Below are positions 1 through 8,541 of a stretch of DNA of 9,709 bases, piece after piece. Source of the stretch: Planctomycetota bacterium (lineage in GTDB: Bacteria; Planctomycetota; Planctomycetia; Planctomycetales; Planctomycetaceae); NCBI GenBank assembly GCA_027622115.1, contig JAQBZS010000195.1, forward strand, positions 1-9,709. The letters are read 5' to 3'. The translations under genes were made by a program, and so were the position numbers. The notes below the pieces were generated by a model. It ran no database searches. It saw only the letters and a list, made by a program, of their open reading frames with translations, and was not told the origin of the DNA. Positions within the stretch are counted from its first letter, which is position 1. Each line of letters starts with the position of its first letter.

Positions 1-540
1 CGATATTCGCCAGCGTCGAGTGCTGCGGCTCCCACGTCAGCAAATTGTGTTGATCATTGATCGCGAAGACAGAAACCGCCGCCTGATACATGTCGGATTT
101 CACAGGCTCTGCGCCTGGCTTGCGAGCACTCGCTCCCACATCCGCTCGCCATTTCAGCTTGCCATCTTTGAGCGAGTAGCAGGACACGCTCGAAGACCCG
201 CCAACACAAAAACGGTCGGGTTCAAGGACGTCGTCTGATTCGCGGAGCGGCAGAATTGTGAAGCCGGAACGGCCCAAATGGGACACACTGCCACGGTGAT
301 AGGAGTAGTCCTCCTGACTCGGATCGACTTGCCACGCCGGCAATAGACCGTCACGAGTCCACAACAACTTGCCGTTGATCGCGTCGATGCACGACACCGC
401 GCCGGAATTCTCGCCGATCAAAACGTGACGTCGGCCCACCGGTTTGATCGCGGAGATTCCCGCCCCGTTCGACTTCCACGACCATCTCACTTTGAAATTG
501 GGAACCAGCGCGTTCGCTTCCGTCAATTCAAACGGAGCCT
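1..540 (-). CDS. PQQ/BamB-like beta-propeller C-terminal part, in the -1 frame, runs off the left edge
   Basis: Read on the minus strand in the frame whose codons start at 538, 535 and so on, the sequence is open from TAA 643-641 to base 1. It contains two blades typical of the PQQ-like repeat: GENSGAVSCIDAINGKLLW at about 415-359 and VGGSSSVSCYSLKDGKLKW at about 205-149. Both follow the family pattern of a short Gly-rich strand, then ald-tG-xx-W. Such domains form eight-bladed propellers in BamB and PQQ dehydrogenases. No quinone-binding or catalytic residues can be judged from two blades. There is no good start of its own: the first start-type codon in this frame is TTG 526-524, with no Shine-Dalgarno sequence and no signal peptide. 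I therefore read it as the continuation of the TPR gene through a -1 shift somewhere in 526-640. A separate gene reinitiating at TTG 526 (TTGA overlap with the upstream stop) is less likely but not excluded. Confidence 0.75.
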
Positions 541-3260
541 GGGCGGGGGCGGGGGCGGTTCGCGAAGCAGCAGCCGGGCTCGTTCGGTCGAAATTGAAAC
601 TCCGTCGGGAAACACAATGCGCGGCTCGGTCGGCTTCAAGTTACTTTGGACCGGAAAAACGGTCAGCGTGTCGAGCACTCGTTCCAATTCGGCGATCGCT
701 TCGTCGCGAGCTTCCGTGCGGCCCAGCTTGTTCAACACGTGAGCACGAATCCAAGTCATCCACAACCACTGTTGATCGTCGCGAGCCATCCGCTCGATCG
801 CATCCAAGTGAGGCAGCACTTCCGCCAGTTGACCAGCACGGGCCGACTGCCCGTCACCAAGCTGCCGCAAAATCGAACGCCAGTAAGAATCGGCGATGTA
901 CAACTCCAGCAATTGCCGAGTCGGTTCATCGAGCGTCAGTTCCTTCATTCCCGAGAGCAAGCGACGAATCTCCACGCGCAGCCGATCTTCGTCACCGCCC
1001 GCAGCGAGCACCGTCAGCCAACGTTCCCAGTTCGCTCGATCGGCTGGGTTGATCACAGTCAGCCGTTCGACAATCGCGACCAGCAGTGGCGAATAGTCCG
1101 TCCGCTGTTGAAACGCTGTCAACAAGGAGCTCAGCAACGCCGGATCGCGAATCTGGCCAGCATCGACTTTCTGGAAAAACTGAATCGCCAAGTCCTCGCG
1201 TTCCTGCGACTTGTGCAGCAAGGCCAGCCGCGCCGAGTACTCCGCAATCGACTGCGGATCTTCCTGAGCCAAACTCTGGAGTTCCAGAGCGAGCAGTTCC
1301 CGCTGGCTGGAATCGTTCTTCAGAAGCTCGATCAGCATCCGCCGAATTGCCAACTTCATCGGAGCGGGCAATTCACCTGCGAGGTCCGTTTGCAACGACG
1401 TCGCCGCTTCAGCTTCCGCTCCGTTGGACGATGCCACGTCGGCGAATGCCAAGCGGCGTTCGAGCTGACGTTCGTTCCACTCGCCCAGTTCTGCGTCGAG
1501 CCGCTTCTGTTCCGCCACGAGGAATTCACCGACCGTTTCGAGTTCATCGAAGAACGCCACAGCCGCCTCGAGCCAAGCTCGATATCGAGCACCCGTGTCG
1601 GCCAGTTCGCGGCAGTCGTCGATCAGGCGAGTCCCCGTCGTCACGCGTCCCAGGCGACGTTCGACATTGACCAGCAAAAGCCTCAATTCCAAATTCGATT
1701 TGTTGTCCTTGAGTCGTTCGCGCAGCAACTCGGAAGCTTCCAAGTACAGTTTTTGTGCGAGCATGAACTGCACCAGATCGAGCACGTCTTCGATCGCCGC
1801 GTCCGCCGACACGGCGTTGGCGAACGCTTCCGGAATTCGGTGGCGTTGCCCGAGTGCCAAGCGGACTTCCGCCAACTCGCGTCGCACATCCAATCGGTTT
1901 GGGTTGAGCCGAATCACTCGATCGAGCAAATCCGCCGACTCATCCGGCAAGCTGGAACGACGCAGAAAACGAGCCATCTCCAAGACCTGTTCGGCTTGCA
2001 GCTTGCCGGTCATCGGCTTGATCAATTCCTCGAACATCGCATCCGCTTCGGTTCGACGGCCCAACAAGTACTGCGACTTGACCCGCATCAACACCAAGTC
2101 CGCTCGCTTCGGATGCAGCTTGATGCGCGCTTGCAGGTACTCGTCGCGACCTCGGTCGTCGCGCAGCCGATCAAACAGTTCGAGCGTTCGCTGCTCGATG
2201 ATTTCCGAATTCGAGAACCGCTCACCGGCTTTGATCAACGATTCCAAAGCTTCGCGGCGAAACTGCAACGCGGCCAATGTCTGAGCCAAGTCCAACACGG
2301 CGGCTTCGTCGCGCGGGTTGTCAATCGTGCGTTTCTTGGCGGCGGCTATGATCGCGTCGCGTTCGACAGGCGATGCCACCAAAGCCAGTCTGCGACGCAT
2401 GATGTCTGGGCGCCGCCAATAGTCGCCGGTCAATCGCCCGAGCAGTTTTTCCAACCGCGCCGACGCAAGTTCCGACTGGTCCAGCCCGACTTCCGACGTC
2501 GCGGCTTCGAGTTCCAAGTCAACCATCGTCTCGGGTGCAGGAGTCGCCGCCGAATTGTCGTCGGGCTTGGTCAACAACTTCAGAGACAAGTCGAAATACT
2601 TGAAGCGATTCATCAGCCGAGCCACTTCCAAACGCTGTTCTGCCGTGCGAGGAATCTCGGCGACGGCTGTCAGATGTTTGACGGCCAAGTCGCGGCGGTC
2701 TGTCACCTGCGCGAGCGGCAACAAATCTTCGATCCACTTCAGCTTCTTGGCCGGACGCGTTTCCGTGTCGATGGCCTTGTCGAGTTCGTTGATCGCCTTG
2801 GGGTCGTTTCTCGCACTCAGCAACAAGTACAACAAATGATGCAGTGTTGAATTCTCAGGAAACTGCGCGACGGCGGCTTCGGTACTCGTCAAGCCTGCCG
2901 GATCGCCCATCGCGACCAGCAGCCGAACCAGCACCGTGCGACCGCTCGGGTCGTTTGGGTACTGCCCAACGTGAGTGCGATAAAGTCCGATCAGCTCGGG
3001 CAATTTGCCCGCCGTTTGATACAACGTCACCAGCCGTTCGAGCGGCGAAGCCAGCGTGGGGTCATGATGCAAGGCCGTGCGGAGTGCGATCGATTCTTGA
3101 TCGAAAGTCTGTCCCGAAGCGACCGTTTCGTCGGCGGTCTCCTGAGCGATCACCGACGTAGCGAACAAGCCGCACGCCCACAGCGAAGCGAACACCCCGC
3201 ACGTCGCAAAGAATCTCGCGGTTCGAATTTCCGGCGGCCTATGTCCGTGCGGCTGAGTGC

Positions 3261-3264
<4 letters not shown>
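523..3264 (-). CDS. Exported helical-repeat (TPR-like) protein, zero-frame part of a frameshifted TPR-propeller gene
   Basis: A 913-codon frame starts at ATG 3264 and stops at TGA 525-523. Residues 1-16 are a polar N-terminus, 17-40 are hydrophobic, and VIA/QE at about 38-42 is a plausible signal peptidase I site, so the protein is probably exported. From about residue 57 to 880 it is almost all amphipathic helices in TPR-like pairs (for example around DPTLASPLERLVTLYQTAGK and the region near residues 100-160), which usually build a protein-binding superhelix. The start is supported by AAGGA six bases upstream and by the ATGA overlap with the MoxR stop. The last native-looking residues are about 880-902 (VSISTERARLLLRE). 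The following PPPPPPRLRLN comes from a GC-rich tract, and after it the -1 frame continues as a propeller domain to the window edge. I infer one gene whose zero frame ends early through a frameshift. The function is unknown; a periplasmic or envelope scaffold is likely. Confidence 0.85.
541..558 (+). repeat. GGGGGC-type G-rich tract at the apparent frameshift
   Basis: The plus strand reads G3-C-G5-C-G5-C-G2. In the zero frame of the minus-strand gene it encodes a run of six Pro; in the -1 frame it encodes a Thr-Ala-Pro-Ala-Pro-Ala-Gln linker that leads directly into the propeller. One extra G in either G5 run would join the two frames. The tract is therefore the most likely place for a true indel, a sequencing or assembly error, or ribosomal slippage. 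Confidence 0.8.
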
Positions 3265-4269
<1,005 letters not shown>

Positions 4270-4292
<23 letters not shown>

Positions 4293-6138
4293 GCTGTCTC
4301 CTCAAAGTAGTCAAATATTGAAGAACCTGCTGTCGACGCGAGGCCGGCAGCGGTTCGTTGGCGAGAGCTTCTTCTTCTGTTCGAAGAATATTCGCGATGG
4401 CTTGCTGACGATCTCGCGCGGCGTTTTCCTGATGCGTGTTCGGGTCGATTTCCTGCAAAGTCGAGGCCCCGTCGGCGTTCAGTTTCCCTTGCACGGTGTC
4501 ATCTTTCTTTCCCGCCAGCGCTTGCGAATTGGCGTTCGCGTAACCCACTGAGCCAGTCCCGGCTTGCAGTCCACCCTGACCGGCGCCTTGACCCGGCACC
4601 GGTGCGCCTTGTCTCTGTCCGCTGCCTTGTCCATTTCCTTGGCCTTGTCCCTGTCCTTGGCCCTGACCTTGGCCCGCGCCAGGAACAGGAGCTTGACCTT
4701 GCGCCTGCCCCTGCCCCTGCCCTTGACCTTGTCCCGACACAACGCCTTGAGGTTGCCCGTTGCCGGCGCCGGGCTGTTGTCCCGGCACGGGAGCCATGCC
4801 GGCCTGAAGTTGTCCCTGAGGCATCTGACCCATCGCGATCGGCGCGTTGGGGTTCGCTTGACCCAGTTGTCCGTTCGGCATTTGTAACTGCAACTCCTGT
4901 CCGTTTTGCATATCCAACTGCTTCAGGCCCTCGGCGAGTTGCTGTTGGCCCAACTGCTGAATTTCACCTTGCTGCTGCTGACCGAAGATCTTCTGACCGG
5001 CCAGACGCAACTGCTGAGCCAACCCCTTGAGTTGCTCGTTCGCCAACTGTCGCTGCTCCTTTTGCAAAGCGTTGTCTTTGATGTTCTCAAAATTCTGAGC
5101 GGCGTCTTTGGGCTGGTCCTTCTTGAGCTGTTGCAAAGCCTCCTCGAGTTCCTGACCGACGAACGTCTCTTTGTCCTGTTCGTGGGCCTTCTCGAGCGCC
5201 TTGCGGAGCGTCTCTTCCATCCGCTCGACTTCTTCCTTGCTCAACTGATCGCTGTGGAGTTTCTTCTCTAGCTCATCCGCTTCCTTCGCGATGTCTGCGA
5301 GTTTTTCGGATCGCAACGCCGACCCGAATTCCGTGGTGTCAGCATGCCGCTCCAATTCGGCGATCATTTCGGAAGACAGAGACTCGGCGGCCCCATCCAA
5401 TGCGTTCGCGAGTTTCTCGGCTTCGTGTGCCTTGGCTTCCAGCTCGGCCAGGATATCGCGCGCGTTTTCGCCTTCGCCCAATTCCCTCATCCGCTCGGTC
5501 GATTCCTTCAGCGAGTCTTCCAATTCCTTGACCTTTTGTTTTTCGGACTCGGTCAATCCTGCTTTTTCGATATGAGCCAAGTCGGCTTGCTTGGCGAGTT
5601 CTTTCGCCGCATCGATCGCACGTTGTCGATCCTGAGCGTTGACAAGCCGATCGCGCGTCGAAGCCGAAGCCGCCGGAATAATCGCCACTAGCGCGACGAA
5701 CAACATCGGCAAGACCCAAGCTCGGTGCCGCAGCGGCGTGGGCAAGTCCGCGTCGAGTTTTGTGGCAGCCGCTTCGAGTTTTTCAATCGCCTTCTGAATA
5801 TGCAACCGCTCGCCAACACCCGGCTCGTGCATCGACGAAAAACACAGCGCGGAAGTAAATAACTCGTCGTGTCCCGCACGCTCGTCCCAAGTCGCCAAAG
5901 CAGCCACCGGAGTCGGCCGCTTGCTCCAAGTCCAAGCCACGGTCGCGCCGACCCAGGCCACCAAGATTAAAGCAACCTGCCACAAATCCGGCACCGCCCA
6001 ATTCGCCACCCAGCCTACAAGCACGAGAAAAGTCAGCAAAGGAAACAAAACCCCCGCCGAAGCCGCGAGGGTCTCAAACCAACGCGCAATCAAAATCCGC
6101 TGAGCGGCGCGACGGGCAACTTGTTCGAAGTGGGGCAT
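4270..6138 (-). CDS. Membrane-anchored coiled-coil protein with Gly/Gln-rich tract
   Basis: A 622-aa protein I do not recognise as a named family. Residues about 23-47 and 51-71 form a membrane hairpin. A third hydrophobic segment is at about 141-158. From about 165 to 410 the sequence is rich in Glu, Lys, Ala, Leu and Gln and looks like a long, charged, mostly alpha-helical coiled coil. Residues about 382-530 are low-complexity Gln/Gly, with runs of alternating Gly-Gln at 469-482 and 489-502 separated by APVPG-type spacers (449-453, 483-487, 512-516). The C-terminal 60 residues (about 563-622) are again charged and helical. The layout recalls DUF4175-like proteins (N-terminal membrane segments, then low complexity), but that is only a resemblance. 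ATG 6138 is the only good start. No Shine-Dalgarno is visible, because the leader is a heptamer repeat ending five bases before the ATG. The last 23 bases overlap moxR, so this protein is a candidate MoxR partner. Confidence 0.88.
4298..4302 (-). promoter_or_regulatory. Shine-Dalgarno that fixes the TTG start of moxR
   Basis: AGGAG on the minus strand lies five bases before TTG 4292 and eight before TTG 4289, inside the last codons of the upstream coiled-coil gene. It decides the start of a gene that has no nearby ATG and suggests translation coupled to the upstream gene. Confidence 0.7.
4549..4995 (-). repeat. Gly/Gln-rich low-complexity coding tract
   Basis: This covers residues about 382-530 of the 622-aa protein. 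The core is a six-base period of Gly-Gln codon pairs (about 4734-4693 and 4674-4633). Codons vary synonymously (GGC, GGT, GGA and GGG with CAA and CAG), so the DNA is a degenerate rather than a perfect repeat. Confidence 0.85.
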
Positions 6139-6143
6139 GGGGA

Positions 6144-6290
<147 letters not shown>

Positions 6291-6300
6291 TCGTTGCCCG

Positions 6301-6328
6301 CTATCAACTATCAACCATCCACAATCAA
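6301..6328 (+). repeat. Third heptamer block, out of phase, abutting a stop codon
   Basis: Four units: CTATCAA twice, CCATCCA and CAATCAA, immediately followed by the TAG stop (331-329 end, at 6331-6329) of the 693-aa gene. It is three bases out of phase with the 6144-6290 array, with ten bases of non-repeat sequence between them. Confidence 0.75.
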
Positions 6329-8410
6329 CTACTCGAGCCCATCCAAAATCACTTCGACGCGGCGTCTAACTTCCGGATCCTGCGACAACTGAATGGCCTC
6401 TCGCAATTGTGACTTCGCCAGTTGTCCTAACTCGGAGAGTTCTTTGCTGGCGGCTTCGCGTGTTTCGAATTCGGGGCTGCCGAGGTCGATAATCAGCAGT
6501 CGAATCTTCGCTCGCAAACCGTCCGGGACCGTGGGTGAGGGAACTCGGATTTCGACGATGTCTCGCACGGGAACCAGCGCGACGTTTTGCCCATGCCGAA
6601 ACGGCAGCACGAGTTCGTGAAACTCGCCGCCGACTTGACCGCCGTCCCACAGAACGCCTTCGAATAGCGGAGCCAGCCCACTCACTTCGCCGAGTTGTAC
6701 GTGACGAAGTTGATTTGGCGGAACAGGAATCTGCTGGCCGCGAGTTATGAAGTGAACGGTTTCCAAATCGATCGCGCCGACCAGCAAGTTGTCGCCTTTG
6801 AGCACGACGTGTGACTGAGTCAATGCGTCCTGATCGAACTCGGCTTGCGGCACGTCCTGAAACATGGAAAGCGTGCGAATCGCCGACGGGTGCATGGTCT
6901 GAGTACCGAACGACTTGGTGGTCAGTTTGAGCGACGCGGCTTTTATGAATCCGAACAAGCGACTGCCGTCGCGCAGCGCGACTCGGTATCCGATCGGAGC
7001 CGGTGTGGCTTCAAGCCGTTCGACTTCATCCAGCCTGAACTTGCGAGTCCCCCATGGCGTGACCAATTCAATCGGCACACTTTCGCCAGCGACCAACGCG
7101 ATGCGGTCTCCATCCATCGTTTCCAAAATCGCCGTCACGTTTGAATCGTCGAGCGGTGCCGCACCCGGCAATTCTCGCATCACGAGTCGATCGATTTGAT
7201 CGACCGGGAGATCGACGGCCAGTCCGGTATTCATCGTGAATTTCAAATCCTTGACATCCAGCCGCCCGGACAGAATCTCGCCGTCGCGCATGAAAACGCG
7301 ACCGTAGCCTTCGACCTTGTCGGGTCGAGCGATTGCCGCCAGGTCGCTCGCCGTGATTGTTTTCGAACCGTACGCCGTTTCGAGCGACAGTTTGCCGAAC
7401 GTCAGCGAGCCTCGTAGCGCGGTCGATTCACCGATGGCTAAGATGTCGGTCGGACCAGGCTCTATCCCCAAAGATTCCAAAGACGACAGAGGCAAACTGC
7501 GGTCCCAACTTCCCAGTGAACCGGGACTCATGTTGACGATCGATTTGCGAATGTCGTTGGGCAGGTCGCGAAGCAGCGATCTCGATTTGAACGGCGAAAA
7601 CACGTCGTCCAGCGATTTTCCCGTGGGCAGCGTCGGCAGAACTCGCTGAGCGGCAAAGTGGACCAGCGTGGCTGTCTTCCCAGCCGGAATGCTGATGTTC
7701 CAACTCATCGTCACGTAGTAGTTCGACTGGTTCTGAATCGTCGGCAAGACATCCGACTTGCCACTTGCCAAATACAGCACGACTGCCTGTTGCTGATTCG
7801 GAGGCTGAGCCCACATCAGAAGTCCCGAGTCGCCTTTCGGCAGAGCGTTCGTGATGGGGGTGCCCTTGTTGCTGACGATCGACTGAAACTGGCTTTGCCC
7901 CAAGCGAACCTGAAGCTGAACTTGAGCGGTTGCCGGAATGCTGCCGGGGTTCGTGAGAATTTCGCAGTAGCGAATGAATGGCTGTTTCGGATCGACGCGG
8001 ATGCGGCGCGTGACCAGGACTCCGTTGACCGGCTGAGTGGAAGTCAGCACCAACTCGGTTCCGTCCGAAGTCATCATCTGCGAGTTCGGGCTGAATCCGT
8101 TGTTATTGACAGTGAGCTGAAACGAAGAACTCAACGTGCTGTTCGTACCGCCTTGGACGAGGCCGTTGGATTGAAGGTCCCAACGTTGTCCGCTGCTATC
8201 AGTTCGAACATTGAAATTTGCGGGAACCAGTTGCTCAGGCGCCGGCTGAGCGTGCAACGGCAAGTTCGCCAAAAAGCACAGCCAAGTCGCGCAGGCAACG
8301 CGAAGCAAAATTCGCTGTGTCGCACGCAGTCTCGCGTCTCGATAACTCCCACGAGTCGAGCAGGCGTCATGCACATCGTCTGAAAAGAGTCGATCAATCA
8401 ACGGTTTCAT
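6329..8410 (-). CDS. Secreted multi-repeat beta-rich protein with HEAT-like tail
   Basis: A 693-aa protein from ATG 8410. Residues about 34-54 (ILLRVACATWLCFLANLPLHA) form a signal-peptide core with likely cleavage at LHA/Q, preceded by a long Arg-rich n-region. Residues about 60-260 are beta-rich, with Asn/Gln/Thr-rich strands; I do not recognise this domain. Residues about 322-622 hold six degenerate repeats of roughly 40 residues (about 322-362, 368-412, 425-467, 474-515, 533-573, 583-622). Their shared pattern is a DG-x-x-L/I-x-G turn, then strands around a Gly-containing hairpin, then a short I/V-x-x-I/L end. The last 55 residues are HEAT-like helices (LGSPEFETREAASKELSELG, EVRRRVEVIL), a tail I associate with planctomycete secreted proteins. 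The same frame is open up to 8545, but that extension starts at TTG and is encoded by the pentamer array, so I prefer 8410; ATG 8527 is another option. The Shine-Dalgarno is weak. Likely role: an exported structural or binding protein. Confidence 0.82.
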   Translation of the reverse strand: MKPLIDRLFSDDVHDACSTRGSYRDARLRATQRILLRVACATWLCFLANLPLHAQPAPEQLVPANFNVRTDSSGQRWDLQSNGLVQGGTNSTLSSSFQLTVNNNGFSPNSQMMTSDGTELVLTSTQPVNGVLVTRRIRVDPKQPFIRYCEILTNPGSIPATAQVQLQVRLGQSQFQSIVSNKGTPITNALPKGDSGLLMWAQPPNQQQAVVLYLASGKSDVLPTIQNQSNYYVTMSWNISIPAGKTATLVHFAAQRVLPTLPTGKSLDDVFSPFKSRSLLRDLPNDIRKSIVNMSPGSLGSWDRSLPLSSLESLGIEPGPTDILAIGESTALRGSLTFGKLSLETAYGSKTITASDLAAIARPDKVEGYGRVFMRDGEILSGRLDVKDLKFTMNTGLAVDLPVDQIDRLVMRELPGAAPLDDSNVTAILETMDGDRIALVAGESVPIELVTPWGTRKFRLDEVERLEATPAPIGYRVALRDGSRLFGFIKAASLKLTTKSFGTQTMHPSAIRTLSMFQDVPQAEFDQDALTQSHVVLKGDNLLVGAIDLETVHFITRGQQIPVPPNQLRHVQLGEVSGLAPLFEGVLWDGGQVGGEFHELVLPFRHGQNVALVPVRDIVEIRVPSPTVPDGLRAKIRLLIIDLGSPEFETREAASKELSELGQLAKSQLREAIQLSQDPEVRRRVEVILDGLE

Positions 8411-8462
8411 TTTCCGTCTCGTGAGTTGGTTCGCAGGCTGGTTTGTGAGTGGCAGGTTCGAA

Positions 8463-8502
8463 CAGGGCAGGGCAGGGTCGGGCAGGGCAGGGTAGGGTAG
8501 GG
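8463..8502 (+). repeat. Pentamer repeat array between two genes
   Basis: Eight contiguous five-base units: CAGGG five times, TCGGG once (fourth unit) and TAGGG twice at the right end. It sits in the 131-base gap between the stop of the upstream gene (8542) and ATG 8410. The rest of the gap shows nothing clear: no strong promoter, terminator or Shine-Dalgarno. The unit differs in length and sequence from the heptamers in the next gap, but both place runs of three or more G on the plus strand. Confidence 0.88.
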
Positions 8503-8541
8503 GATTGGCGAGGTCATGAAGTAGCATCACGAAATCACGAG

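Noticed and set aside
526..526. TTG 526 as the start of a separate propeller gene
   Set aside because: No Shine-Dalgarno and no signal peptide, while the preceding Ala-Pro linker in the same frame joins smoothly to the TPR protein. Kept only as an alternative to frameshift.
646..2850. 734-codon open frame on the plus strand, opposite the TPR gene
   Set aside because: Its product is an Arg/Gln/His-rich composition typical of the antisense of a Leu/Glu/Ala-rich gene, has no domain signature or start signal, and lies fully inside a well-supported gene. It is a codon-use shadow.
4549..4887. Plus-strand Leu/Ser-rich frames opposite the Gly/Gln tract
   Set aside because: They are antisense readings of the six-base Gly-Gln codon period, with no start signal.
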